A DNA stretch of 64,000 bases from Cotesia glomerata (GCF_020080835.1 NC_058160.1:21625152-21689151); one strand, 5' to 3'; shown: positions 12,557 through 25,249, numbered from the stretch's first letter. The notes: generated by a model not told the origin, from the sequence alone. Numbers and translations are program-made.

Positions 12557-13438
12557 CACGGAAAGAACAATAACCCACTGTACATCCTCGTATAGTATAC
12601 TCCGCGGTATTTGTAGTGAAAAAAAATTTCAGACTAGTCAATATCCTTCAAAGTATACTAAATTATTTTTGGACTGTACTTAGTGAAGTCTCCGATTTAA
12701 TCGATTAATTTTTCTGGTTATATCGCGTAAAACTTCACGGGATATAATCTGAAAAATTATTTCGTGTAAATTAAATTATACTCGGTTGAAATTTGGATTA
12801 TGCCCACGGTGACTCCGCCATTGTTTTTTTAGGGCCTGTGCGTAAAGTGCTGTTTATAATTTGTGAGTTATAGTCAATCAGCATATTGGACATTAATTAA
12901 AATATAATTAGTGAATTATATGAGTGTGTAACTATTTATATATTTTGATATGTAAAAATATTTTTTTTTAGCTTAACATTTTTAAGTTCGAAAAGTCTAA
13001 GAAAAGAAAAAAAAATTTTTTAACCTCAAATTATCGGAAAAATTGTGCTTTAATGCTCCTTAAATGTTTTTGATGTATGTAATAATTATTTAAAACAATA
13101 TTTGACTAACCTAATATTTAAAATACATAATAGATATGATAATGCTAAGTGCGCAGACGCTAGAAAAAAAATTGGCGGAGTCACCGTGGGCATAATCTGA
13201 ATTTCAACAGAGTATAATTTAATTTACACGAAATAATTTTTCAGATTATATCCCGTGAAGTTTTACGCGATATAACCCGAAAAATTAATCGATTAAATCG
13301 GAGACTTCACTGAGTACAGTCCAAAAATAATTTAGTATACTTTGAAGGATATTGACTATAGTCTGAAATTTTTTTTCACTACAAATACCACGTAGTATAC
13401 TATACGAGGATGTACAGTGGGTTATTGTTCTTTCCGTA
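12557..13438. mobile_element. 882-bp foldback transposon with ~290-bp terminal inverted repeats
   Basis: The arms run from CACGGAAAGAACAATAACCC (12557) inward to about 12850, and from CTTTCCGTA (end 13438) back to about 13150. Over the outer 250 bp the arms differ at only about ten positions and a 2-bp indel. TA flanks both ends (12555-12556 and 13439-13440), consistent with Tc1/mariner-type TA duplication. The ~300-bp centre is AT-rich and has no ORF of note, so the element is non-autonomous. If transcribed, the arms would form a long dsRNA. High arm identity indicates recent origin or gene conversion between arms. Confidence 0.85.
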
Positions 13439-14321
13439 TACTTGCTAAATCAATCCATTTCGTTTGCTCTGTACTACCGATAAATGATCCATGGAAACGT
13501 CTGATCAGCGAGATAAGAGTAATATAAAACTAAAATCGTGCTAAAAAAGAAAGCAAACATCACTCGATTTGTTCTTTATTATCTTTTTTACATTTTATTC
13601 TGTTCTCAAATTGTTATAAATTACTTCTATTCTTTACTTCTTTGTCTCCAGTATCGTCAATGTATGTAATGTATATTTTACTGAGTACGTTGCAAAAAGT
13701 TAAGAGTGAATTAAAAGCGAATTTTTTTGTTGAAGAAAAATACTTCGTTAATTAACGCTAGTATTAAACACAGAGTTTTTTTTAGACAGCGTAGAAATTG
13801 CAGCTTCAAAAGTTTGCTAAGCGGAGTGAAGATGAGAAATATATTTCATTAAATAATAATTTAGGGCATTGCAATTGAAAAATATTTGCACAATTTTTTT
13901 TTATTAAATTTTACTCTTACATATTTCAATTATCAATTTATTTTACGATAAATTAATTTTTTTTATTGCAAATTTTACTTTTATTTTTTTCTTTAGTCTC
14001 AAGTTTTACTTCTCGTTTTCAGTACAAAAATGGTGTCTTATTTTTTTACTTTTTTTTTTTTTAAGTTTAATTCTAAGTTTTGTCTTGAGTTTTTTGTTAC
14101 TTTTACATTCCATACTTCATGTTCTTTAATTAATTCTTAATTTCCGTCTTTTTTATTATTTTTATTTTTGTCGAAGAATTCAAACTTTGTGGTGAAAGTT
14201 TTTTCACTTCCTTAAAATGAAATTTTAAATATTTGATTTTTGAAGCTATTTATAGAACGCGGTTGAATTGAAAAAAAAAAAAATAATTAATTGAGTGACG
14301 TTAAATAAACAAATTTTGATA

Positions 14322-14592
14322 CACTGATAGAAGGATTTGTTTATAGTTAAAAATATTTGTTAATATTTAAAAAATCATTTATTAGAGACCTCTTTTTAGT
14401 CCTTAACAAATATTTTTTAGTATTTAAAAAGATTTATTAATATTTAATAAATGAATATCAGATTTATTAAATACAAATAAATCATTTTAAATGCTAAGAA
14501 ATATTTGTTTAATACTAAAAAATGGTCTCTAATAAATGATTTGTTAACTATTAACAAATATTTTTTAATAAAAATAAATCCTTCTATCAGTG
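14322..14592. mobile_element. MITE 'CACTGATAG' family, copy 1 (271 bp)
   Basis: Begins CACTGATAGAAGGATTTG and ends with the reverse complement CCTTCTATCAGTG. It is flanked by TA on both sides (14320-14321 and 14593-14594). Nearly the whole element folds on itself, with internal pairs such as 'taaaaatatttgttaa'/'ttaacaaatattttt' and 'tcatttattagagacc'/'ggtctctaataaatga'. A second copy in the same orientation lies at 54479-54759. No ORF. Confidence 0.9.
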
Positions 14593-15213
14593 TAGTGTAT
14601 TGAAATTGTTAACTGTCTAGAAATATACTAATTTATGAATCACAAATTTAGTTTCATCAACGATCGGAATATAGTCATTGATAAATTAATAAGAATAAAT
14701 GACAGTGATTAAGAGGCATTAACGAACAATTAAAAATATCTACTTATAACGGAAACTAAACTCGTAGTATTTAACGCTAACTACGACGCATTATAAGCTT
14801 TTGAGTCAGACTCTTGGCTCTGACTGTCGGGAGTAGCTCAAGTTATTCAAAAAAAAGTTGCAAATAATACTTTTGCTATTGAGTACATAAGTTTTAATAG
14901 TAATCCTCAGAGAGTTTGTGTCAGAAAAGTTATTAATTATTTTAATTATTTTACTGAAAAGACTGTAGAGTACAAAAGTAAAAAAGCTTTTAATAAAATT
15001 TTTTTGAGTCAATAAATAAATTAATTTAAATAATAATTAATCATAAAAGAAATTTTTTTATTTTAATCATATAGATTTTATGAGCATGTATGAAATTTTA
15101 TTAAAGAAAAAAAAAAAAAAAAAAGAAACTATAAAGTAATTTTATTGAAAAGAGCGAGTAAAGAAATAAAAGCTCTTCAACGTTGATTGATTAAAATGTA
15201 GTGGATATTTTAA

Positions 15214-15321
15214 CCCTTCAGTACCCACGTTCTTTTTAGTGTCTCACTTGCACTGCAGCGACATCCTATAAGTTGAATGTTGTTGCGTGAGAAAAATTCT
15301 CATAGCGAAGGCACTGAAGGG
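15214..15321. mobile_element. 108-bp MITE with TTAA target site (piggyBac-like)
   Basis: The termini are CCCTTCAGTACC and GGCACTGAAGGG, imperfect inverted repeats. They are flanked by TTAA on both sides (15210-15213 and 15322-15325). Ends of the type TTAA-CCCTT are known from piggyBac superfamily elements. The ~80-bp interior has no coding capacity. Confidence 0.75.
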
Positions 15322-15329
15322 TTAATCGC

Positions 15330-16960
15330 GGCGCGTGATAAAGAAATAAAGTGAAATGTTCCCAGTAAGAGGTTCGAGGCAGAAGGTGGAAGGTAGAGGA
15401 TCGATAAGATAGTTGTGGAAGTTAAGAGTACATAAAGTTAAGAAAGTGATACGAACAAAAAGTGATCAAGATGAAAAGATAGATATATAATAAAAGAATG
15501 AGGTAAGAGTTGACAAGTAGGCGGGTCTCATCGACCCTGTAGTCGACGCTACTCGCGACTCGTCAACCCAGAGTACGAGAGCAAAGCTTTTTCAGCTATA
15601 CTTATATATCTATATGTGTACTCAACTAAGAAGATATAAAAAGCGTGCCGTGTTTCTTTGGGTACTTTTTTTAAATTTTCACCTCGGTAATTACTTGTCC
15701 AAACTCGTCGTTCTCCATTCGCCATTACATTCTCCAGTCGCTTACTCTTAATACTCTTACTCCTTTCATTCTTTTATTCTTGCCCTCACGCTAAAAACAT
15801 TTTAGATTAAATATTTATCCAGCAAGTAGAGACTTTTATATTTTAAATATTTCATTTATTATATCTCGCATATAATAATTTTGTAAATAGAGGATTTTTC
15901 GAGTGCATGATAAATAAATCGGAGTTTGTAATCGATGACAGTTAAGAAAAGTTGTATGGATATACATACATAAGTATTGGTCTGAAGTTTGTTTGATTTG
16001 AGTTTAAAATCGCTTTCCGATCGGTTGGATAGACTAGTATAGACGGAGAAAGGAGTAAGGGATAAGTTTGTTTTTTATCCGACTACCGACTATGTATTTG
16101 GTATTGATCTAGTTGTATAAGCAGTAAGTACTGATATAAGTGTAAATGCGTTGTACAATATCTGCGCATATGTGTTTGCAGGAAGATTTAAGTTTGTAAG
16201 AGGTGAATGAGTCTTTTATAAATAATTATCAAAGTGGAGTATTGAGTCTTAGTTTCGAGGTTATCGAGTACGCAGTTAGTACTTTGTTTCAGTACATATC
16301 AAACTATTGATAGTAGTCTGATGTATATAGACATATGTGTTTAGATAGTATATGAGGCTCTCTGCAGTTAGGCGCTTACTTTTGCTATAGTTTGCCGGGG
16401 AAAATTGCATACGCGTTGCGTCGTGCGAATGTATACACTTCACATGACACAACCAAGTGGTTTTTGTTCCACATAGGGCGGTATATGACGTGTGTAAACC
16501 CGATTCGTCGGTTATTATATGTCGTCGTCGTCGGGTAGCACACCGAGATCGATATCTCTACTTTACGCGACTACTCGTGCTTATAAGGTGTGACGATGAC
16601 GTTACGGTCTTTAACCTTCTTCGTTTTAGGTTTTATTCCTTCCTTTCTGCTTTTTTATGTTTAAGTTATTGTTATTGGAGCTCAGTATCGTGCATACAGT
16701 GTGCTATTATTGTTAATCTTATCATTTGTTTTTATATGAGGAACTTGAAAAAATAATGGGCTCAGAGAAAGGGAAAGTAAAACACGACAAACTTTTTTTT
16801 ATTTTGTTTTATTTGTAGAGAATGATTTTTATTAGAGATTAATTGCCCGGAAAAAATTAGTCATATGAGACATATGTAATTGTACATGAATATTGAATAC
16901 TGAACATTGTTTAATATAAATTATAACTACTCAATTTTGATCAGGAATCATGATTGTCTT
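15330..16960. other. Intergenic/intronic stretch with a moderately GC-richer core
   Basis: Contains a purine-rich segment (15360-15510), a CpG-bearing segment (15520-15590) and a mixed segment at 16370-16600. A 99-codon plus ORF at 16457 lacks any domain and is probably fortuitous. No splice-flanked exon was recognised. Confidence 0.3.
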
Positions 16961-16967
16961 AATTATA

Positions 16968-17170
16968 CAATGACAAAAAAATTAACTTGAAAAATTAATC
17001 AAGAAAATAATTTTGAAAAGTTTCATTGTTTTGAATCAAGACGAAAAATTCTTGAACCAAATAAAATTTACTTAAACCAAGGAATAGTTTAAGAATTTTT
17101 CTACTCAAATCAAGGAGATGAAGTTCTTCAAAATTATTTATTTGATTCAGATAAATTTTTTTTCTATGTG
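16968..17170. mobile_element. MITE of the CAC/CAATGA superfamily
   Basis: The left end, CAATGACAAAAAAATTAACT, is preceded by TA (16966-16967). The right end is TTTTTTTCTATGTG. The interior has the diagnostic 'ttgaatcaagacgaaaaattcttgaacc' sequence shared with the elements at 34960 and 51397. The ends match each other only imperfectly. Confidence 0.5.
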
Positions 17171-17525
17171 TTCATGTTTTATATAATGCATAATTTTTGA
17201 GATCCTTTGACCTTTTATGACACCGGGTATAGTTATATAACAGTTGTAGTTAATTAAAAAAATAAATGTGAGTTTTATTTTGTACTTTATTTATACTGAA
17301 CTGATAGTTCAATCAAATATGATTTTAATTTGATCATTAGAATTATTAATTAAATTGAAAAATAATATTATTTAAAATATTAAGATTGTCGTTTCAATAA
17401 GTTATTTATAATGATTACAAATCGATTGTTCAAATATTGAAAAATTTTTGAGCAAACTGAAAATTCATTGTTGTTATTTTTATATATTCGAATTTCAAAA
17501 AAAATTTTTTGGTAATACTTTTTTT

Positions 17526-18093
17526 GCACGCCTCATAAGCGAAGCGTTGAGGTTGTGCTCTACTCTCGATATTTCGAAAAAAGCAGTTTTCTTGAAACTG
17601 AAATTGATTTTTTGTCATTTATATCGCACTTACAGGTTAATATGAGTACACTTATATCAAGTCAAATCATTTGTCAGGCACATAAAATATATTTCAACAA
17701 CAATTTTTTTGTCTAACATAGTAAATAATAACATTAAACATAATCTTTTCTGGACGTCCGTGTATAAATGGGTGTATGTGGCAGGGAAATTGATCGAAAA
17801 AATGATCGTACCGGAATAATTTTTTTTTTATTGTCTAAAGTAACACACGACGGATTTTCTTAATTAATATGAGCGTTCAATTCACTGCCGTTAAATTATT
17901 ATTAATAAAAAACTAATATATGACTGTGGATTTTTTTGTATATCTATCTATACATTTTATTATAGTATTTTTTTTCCTCACCTTAGAGTTATGGCGCCCC
18001 TAAACCATAGCAGTTTTCTGTTTTTTATTATTTTGTTTTTTATATTTTATTATAATTAATTTTATTGTAAAAAATGAGATTATGAGGCGTGCA
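17526..18093 (+). repeat. Dispersed repeat bounded by GCACGCCTCATA motifs, copy A
   Basis: Starts with GCACGCCTCATAAGCGAAGC and ends with the inverted motif TATGAGGCGTGCA (18081-18093). It shares ordered islands with the inverted copy B at 24597-25240: TTGAGGTTGT next to the first motif, GGACGTCCG, TATGGCGCC, and, beyond the second motif, CTTTTGGATTTTCCAAACTT. Similarity passes the outer motif on at least one side, so these are not the true ends. Element class unknown. Confidence 0.55.
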
Positions 18094-18548
18094 CTTTTGG
18101 ATTTTCCAAACTTTTTTTTTTTGTATTTTACTTAAAATTTAAATAAGTAGGCATTATAAAATTTATATACTTAAATTTTTTTTTAATTCTACTTTGAAGT
18201 AATTTATTCACCTAAAAATGTAAAAGTTTTTTAAATAAAAAAAAAATCTGATGAATCAAACTTATTATTTCTTGATTTCGCTATTTTGAAAATTATCGGC
18301 AGAAAGAAAAACTTCTTTATCAAAAATCACTGAGACAACTTCATTTACTGTAAATTCATATAATTTAAGAAAAATTCCGATTAAATTGATTAAAACCAAT
18401 TATGTTATTATATAATAATGAAAATGAAAAAATTTATTCAGTCTCTGAATCCCCATGATCCTGTTACATATTAACATTACATATATGTAATATAGTTTCC
18501 ACGGAATGAACATGCACTTTATTTTACACTCACATGCAGTATATAAAC

Positions 18549-18551
<3 letters not shown>

Positions 18552-18612
<61 letters not shown>
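18552..18612. repeat. (TA)n microsatellite
   Basis: Uninterrupted TA repeat of about 30 units. It accounts for the Ile-Tyr repeat in the 81-codon ORF crossing it. A GC-richer unique stretch follows at 18630-18760. Confidence 0.95.
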
Positions 18613-18615
<3 letters not shown>

Positions 18616-18769
18616 TGTATTAGTACGTATATTTCGAGGTCCACGATCTGTGCCGGCCTTGGCACGCTTCGCTCGTTATCCCCCGACTTTTTCCATGCTC
18701 TCCATCACCTGGCTGACACGCGAGCAAAGACCCACGAACAAAAGGAAATAACGTACAATTGGTTCAGAC

Positions 18770-20960
18770 ACTTGAAAGTCATTACTACACGGATAATAAT
18801 TTTCTTTCCTTTTTCCTTTTCCAACGTAATAATTTATATTTTCACTTCTACTTTGGATTTGAAAAAAAAAAAAAAAAAATGTAATAATAATAAAAGTGAA
18901 ATGAAATAAAATAAAATGATACTGACAATTATTACACGAGTTAAATTGTTACTTTCTTGTTTTATTTTGTTTTCGTCAATTGAATAAAAACGCTGATGCG
19001 GTAATAGTTGTGCTCGGTGTACGTTCGAATTGATCATAAATATGCCAGGTGCACGAATAAACGGCACGACCGGATCCAGCTGCCTGTTATCAGAGCTCGT
19101 CGCGAGTCAGCGATTATCATCGGTTAAAACCTATCAGGATCTTTTTATTTATACTATACTTCTTGTATTGCCGCTAAAAAATTTACGATGTTTATTGACT
19201 TTAAATGTTTCAATTAACATTTGCTTACGCTGTTTAAGTTCGTTCCTAATTATGATTATAATCTCCCAATCATTAACTTGAGTAGTTCTCAAAATTAGTC
19301 AATTACAAAATTTTGGAAAATTTACAAAATATTAATCTTAGTCAAGGAATTTTGTATTAAATGTTACCTTGTATTTAAATAAGCAAACATAATTAAATTT
19401 TAATCTATTATCCTTTCAATGCTATAGCTAACTGTAATGCAAGCAGTTTTTGATATTATTTTATATTATTTAATTTCTCTAACTTCAATTTTTTCAAACT
19501 TATAATTTATGATGATTAAAAAGTGTTAAAGAATTAATTAATAAAAAAAGTTAATGTTGACTTTTACATTATTTGTTATATTTAAAAGAATTATTGATAC
19601 TTTATTTAATTAAATTTAATTTTTTAATTACACAAAAATCGGAATGGATTAAATCAGTATAAAAATTTTATTTTGCGAAATAATTAAAAAATTAATATCC
19701 ATTTTATCTTAATTTTTTAGTAGTTTCTGAAATTTTATTTAGAGTCAGAAAATTTGAAAATAAGCTCCTAATAATCACCCTGTTCATATGACAATTTGAT
19801 ATTTAATCAATACGACAACGCGACATGAATTTGTAAAAGTCAATAAAACAAAATTATTGTTTATTGATAAAATTGCACTCTATCATTCGTGTAGTATCTT
19901 TTGGTCATTCAATCATTAGTTTTGTCGGTAGTGCAGGTTAATTTCAAGCGCGGTTGAGCTCGTATTTGTAAAATCATAATTAACCATCCGTGTAACATAT
20001 CGTATATCCACTGTACTAATAAAATGTATATAACATAAATGCATATATATATAATATACATATAATACAGCTAATCGCTAGTGAACTATGCACCGTTTAC
20101 GTATCGGGAATCATTATCTCTGTTTAACTACCGTATTACCAAATGCACCATTACTCAGCTTGCCTTTTTGTTACCTTTCTTTATTTGTTTATTATTTTAC
20201 GTCATTATATGTTTATATTCATAATTTTTTTACAGGGTTAGAACTGGTTCTATTTTTGGGTTGAAAAAAAAAATGATAATTAGCAAGTTTGTTTATTTTT
20301 TGTTGTTGATAAAAATTTATTTATCTGTTATTTCCGGCAGAGTTAAATGTTTTATCAATTAAGTATCTCTAATTATGTACAGATAAAAATAGCACTGACA
20401 ATATTTCACCCGACATTATTTTTTATGATTAAAAGTTACGTACTATTCGGCAAAACAAGGAATATAATTTAATTATTGATGTTTTAATTGTTAAAAATTT
20501 CCAACAGTTTAATAAAGCAAATATTTTATCAATTAATATGAACAAAATTTTTTTACATCAAACCAATTAAATTAATTAAATTGAAATTAACAAAATTACC
20601 AAGTATTCGACAGTTTTTGGGATTTTTTGAACAAATAAATGAAAAAATTTTTTTTGCTTCACTTGTAAACATTTTGATAAATTATAAATGTAATTTTTGA
20701 AAATATTTCCGCAGTAATAATTTATTTGTTAATAATTGAAGATTGAAAAATAGAATCAATTACTAAAAAATATTTTCTAATGTAGTAAGCAATAAATGAA
20801 AATTAGCCAAAAGTAACTAATTATTTACTAAATTAACTGAGTAAAATAACATGTTTTGTTGTTTGCTAGACCAAAAACTACTAGTATAGTATCTGGAAGA
20901 ATTTTTTTTTTAAACTTGTTAACAGAAGATTAAAATAATTAATTTATTCATCATTTTTAG
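18770..20960. other. AT-rich stretch, nothing recognised
   Basis: Short ORFs only, with no repeat pairs or exon signals that could be supported. A short non-AT-rich patch lies at 19000-19130. Confidence 0.35.
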
Positions 20961-20966
20961 AGCGTA

Positions 20967-21091
20967 CTAGAAATTGGAATAGCGCGCTACGCGCGCGCCT
21001 AATTTTTAACCAATAATGAATCGTGGCCCGTTTTTTGCGAGTTTCGACCTTTGACTAACTTCAAGACTTTCATCTATTTAATAATATAGGA
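20967..21091 (-). mobile_element. 125-bp non-autonomous Helitron
   Basis: On the minus strand the element begins TCCTATATTATTAAATAGAT and ends CTAG. It is inserted between A (complement of 21092) and T (complement of 20966), the Helitron target preference. A perfect 6-bp hairpin, GCGCGC-3 nt-GCGCGC (20982-20996), sits 11 nt before the terminal CTAG. All four hallmarks (TC start, 3' hairpin, CTRR end, A/T target) are present. It has no coding capacity. Confidence 0.75.
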
Positions 21092-21099
21092 TATTTTCC

Positions 21100-24000
21100 G
21101 AGTGCACATGCATATGCACACTTACATTAGAGAATAAAGCAAAACTTTCTTGCATCGTTTCTGTCTTGCTCACGTAGTGTTACGCAACGTTTAAAAACCA
21201 CTTTTATTCAACTTTCATTAAAGAAAAAAAAAATCTTTTTTTTGCCTCATTATCTTACTCTGCGTTAAAGATTTTGTAACTTCATGTACCATCAAGGTCG
21301 TGTTTTCATTTGGGTTAATGTCCTTTTCTTTCCACCTGATTGTTGTATCCATATCATTACCACTCGTTTTTTTTTCTAATTATTTTTTGCATAAAAAAAT
21401 GTATACTATTAAATATTTACTAAAAATTCAATTTTTAATCATTTATTATTTTCGTTTAAATTTAGTTTAAAATTAGTTTAAAATTTAGTTTAAATTAAAT
21501 AATTTTAATAAAATCACATTCAAGTTACCAGAATTCCAAAAAAGCATAAATTAGCGAAAGATACAATTACGTTAATTCAATAAAACCGAATAATACTCTT
21601 GTAACAATTAATATAAAATAATGTAATTTAATACAAACAATTGAATAGACGGCAAAAAATATAACATTTCAATTTAAAGAGAATAATAACTCATACAAAT
21701 GATTGTAGCATAAAAAAGCGCTTTTACACTGAATAGTCATTGTCATTTTCTTTTTTTACATAATGACAATGATAATAATAAGAATGAAAATGAAAATAAT
21801 ATGATAGTGTCTAGTCGGCGTTATGACTGAAGAAAGACGTATATTTAATCTTATAATCAGTTTGCGACTTGAATCATCGTCATATCGTTTGGTCTCTTAA
21901 CTTCCAACTATACTGGATGGAAGAGACCTGGGTGTAGTGATACCAAGACACTCCAGTCAGCAGAGTTGCCCATTCAACGACTATAGAATGGAAATAGCTT
22001 GCGAAGACGATGACAACTAAAACGAAAAAAGATTAAAAAAACGTTAATAAAAATAAAAAGTAAAGAAAATCCCGGGGATAAAAAGATAATCTCTTTTGTC
22101 ATTCAGCAAACGTGCATTAACGTTTCCGTCTCGTGAAATTCTTTAACGTCCTATTCGTGATTCATCTTTTTTATTTAAACAAATGAAATTATTATTCCTT
22201 GATATTAAAAGTGAACATACTCGTAGAACGATTTGATTTTCATTGAAATTAATAGACTAATAAAAACATTGAGATAATTAAAACATTTGGATGTAATTAC
22301 AAAATTAGTAATGTATTTAATTGGCAATGTAAGCCGGAGTTATGTCGTCGAATAAATTTACCGAGGCAACGCTTCATTCGTTCTTTAATTAGACGATAAA
22401 TTTCATTTCTATCATTAAAGTAAAGCGAATTACTTTGTTCTCCTTCTCCCTCTTTCTCTTCTTGCTCTTCTCTTTGGTATCTTATCTCAACGTGTTCAAC
22501 GTCGTATTTATTATCTCTCTTGTTATTCTCCAAAAGATTCACGTGCCCCATTAGCCCTAAAATTCACTGGATTTCCCTCTGGACGTATTGCCGCTGAGTT
22601 TAATCTCCCACCAATTTAATTACCATTTTAATTAGTCTCGAACTATTTTAATGAATGTATGCGTTAATGCTGAAACTTAATTTATACTTATGACAATAAT
22701 AATCATAATTACAATCCTAGTAATGGTTATTTAAGCATCAAGCATTTATTTTTGCATGTGATGCCGTACGCGCCAATTGCTAACATTGTATTTGGGTTTT
22801 ACTCTCACCCGAAAATCCAAAATCGTTTTTTCATAATAAGAGTTCACTTGAACAATATAATAAACACAATAATTAAGAGACAAATTAGTTACGACTAAAT
22901 AAAGTTAAAAGTTTAGCCATTTTTTAAAATTAATTAAATTTTCATTGAAAAATAATAGAATAAATTATTAATAGGCTTTTAAAATTTTGAGAGGTGAAAT
23001 TTTTTTTTATATTCAAAATAATTTAATTGTTGAAAAAAAAATTTTTTGTAAAATTTCCATTTATTAAATTGATCATCAAACTATTTATAGCATACGCGTA
23101 ACTAAAGACTAAAAAAATAAAATAATATCAGTTATATGTGCGTGTGGATAAAATATCGTAGACAAAGTGAAGAAATATAGGGGCATGAAGTAATCTAAGG
23201 CTTGATGCCGAACTTGGTCTGAGGTCTCGGTATTTCATCGTCTGTGGTAACGTCGGAGAACCACCAAGGACGCGAGAGCGGATCAAAAGCCTAAGCAAGC
23301 AGAAATACTGTGCGTGGATTTCATACACACTTACTCTTTCATATATATCTATATCTACAGCTATATATTACGTCGTACTTGCGTAGTGTATCTTTGCAAG
23401 GCATCTGGCGCCAGGGGCACGTAAATAACTTCCAAAAAAAGGCAGGCATAACCTTGGCTTAATTCGATTTGCCGATTCAAGGGTTCTCTCTTTTTTTTTT
23501 TTTCGACTACTGTGTGTTTAGTTGCAGTTGACAATTTTATAAGTAAGCCTCTGATAGGACAAAATAAAATGAATATTATTTGAAAGAAGAATTAATTGGA
23601 TATTGAATTGACCCAAATAATTTTTCGTCCTATTACTATTAAATTGGACTATATTCTATTATATTAAAACTAAAGTAAAATTTTTGCCGATGTATTTAAA
23701 GTACAAATTGAATTTTATTTATCGAATTCAATATGCTCAAAAGATTTGAATTTTTTTTTCATTTTTTCTTTAAAACAGAATTTGTTTTAGAATATAATTA
23801 ATATTTTTCTCTAAGCATATATATTTTTAATTAACATTTTATAAGAAAAATTGAATCATAGTAGCAGCTGTCACGACCTCCTACCGTTTAATAATTCACC
23901 AGTCGTGAGAAACGCAAAAGTGAGAGCCCAAGAGGACACCCTGTCATTCCTTGAATGGCTACTAATTTGCGTCAGTTGCTTTATAATTGCGAGTACATGT

Positions 24001-24400
24001 GTATATTTACATCATATGAGTATTCTGAGAGAGAGAGAGAGAATGTACCACCGAGTTGTGTATTTGTCATATAATTTATATTCTCAATACGCTAAGTATA
24101 CCTGTGCTGTGATATATGCTCATGTACACGTACATACGTGCATGAATGATGATAATAATACTGAAAGAAATGAAAAATAAAAAGTATCTCTTCACCTATA
24201 TTTTCCACCCTTCTAACTGTTTTAGTTTTATTTTATTTTCACAAACTTTTATTTCTAAATGCTCATTTTTTAGATTTACTTTTTCCGCCGACAAATTAAC
24301 AGTTTTTATATTCAACACGTCAAGTTCAAGTTATAAAAAAAAAAAAAATAAAAAACAGGATTTTTTTGTAAGAAAAATCTTATCTGTAATTTAATTAAAG
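21100..24400. other. AT-rich stretch with minor mixed-composition patches
   Basis: Patches of more balanced composition occur at 21870-22010, 22310-22550 and 23190-23470. The short ORFs across them (for example 22297-22551 minus, rich in charged residues) show no domain. A (GA)n run lies at about 24028-24042. No exon, RNA gene or transposon end was supported. Confidence 0.3.
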
Positions 24401-24402
24401 TT

Positions 24403-24505
24403 CAGTCGAGTCTCGTTATGAGTCCTATAAGTATCTCTCTCATATTAATGGGAGTCTGTTGAAAAAAAAAAGAAAATAAATAGGACTCATAATGAGATTC
24501 GACTG
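24403..24505. mobile_element. 103-bp MITE, CAGTCGAGTCTCG ends, copy 1
   Basis: Starts CAGTCGAGTCTCGTTATGAG and ends with the imperfect reverse complement CTCATAATGAGATTCGACTG. The same arrangement recurs at 55638-55739. CAGT-starting, TA-flanked ends of this kind are known from pogo/Tigger-type elements. Here the flanking dinucleotides are TT on both sides. No ORF. Confidence 0.75.
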
Positions 24506-24596
24506 TTTTAGAGTTTTGAATATTCTAAAGTGCGCGCCCTTTAACACTCATTTATTTCAGATTATAAAAATTAAAAAAAGTTTGAAAAATCCAAGA

Positions 24597-25240
24597 GTGC
24601 ACGCCTCATAATGCTCATTCATTTCTTAAGAAAAAAATTAATTGTGTAATTGATTAAAAAAAAAAAAATTATAATTAAGTAATTTCTAACTGAGTATTTT
24701 TTATTTTTCTTTAAATATCGGCGCCCTTTTTTCTTGTCATATGCGCACGCAGTCTAAAAAAATCTAGCTTGATCAAGTGGCGCCATAGTTTTCACGTGAC
24801 AAATAAGAAAAGTTCATTTGGCTTTGTACGGTTGTATCGTAGTGAATTTCAATAAAAATTCAATTAAAAAAAAAATACGTAAACTAGGCCACTGATATGA
24901 AATACGGACCCAGTTCATCGAATTCTTAAACTAATAAAAATGGTCCGATCTTGAAATATCAATTTGTTCGGGAGTAATCGTCGGTACATCCAAAATGGAT
25001 GACATCCGGACGTCCACGTAAAATTTTTTTCAAAACGTTTTTTTTTTTTTTTTTTTTTTTTTCAAAATAGCAACATGAAATGATTTTAGAAAGTAAAAGA
25101 TGGTTTAATTTAAGTGTTTTTTCGGTGTACATCTACTTATATCATTGTATAAGTGTAATATGGTTGTGATAGAATTGAGTTTAAGTTGACGAATCGAGTG
25201 TAAAGTACAACCTCACGCGCTTCGCGCTATGAGGCGTGCA
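24597..25240 (-). repeat. Dispersed repeat bounded by GCACGCCTCATA motifs, copy B (inverted relative to copy A)
   Basis: GTGCACGCCTCATA lies at 24597-24610 and TATGAGGCGTGCA at 25228-25240. Next to the latter is the hairpin-like GCGCTTCGCGC. Read on the minus strand it shares ordered blocks with copy A at 17526-18093 but is heavily diverged and about 75 bp longer. A poly-T run (25040-25062) interrupts it. Confidence 0.5.
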
Positions 25241-25249
25241 ATATCTTGA

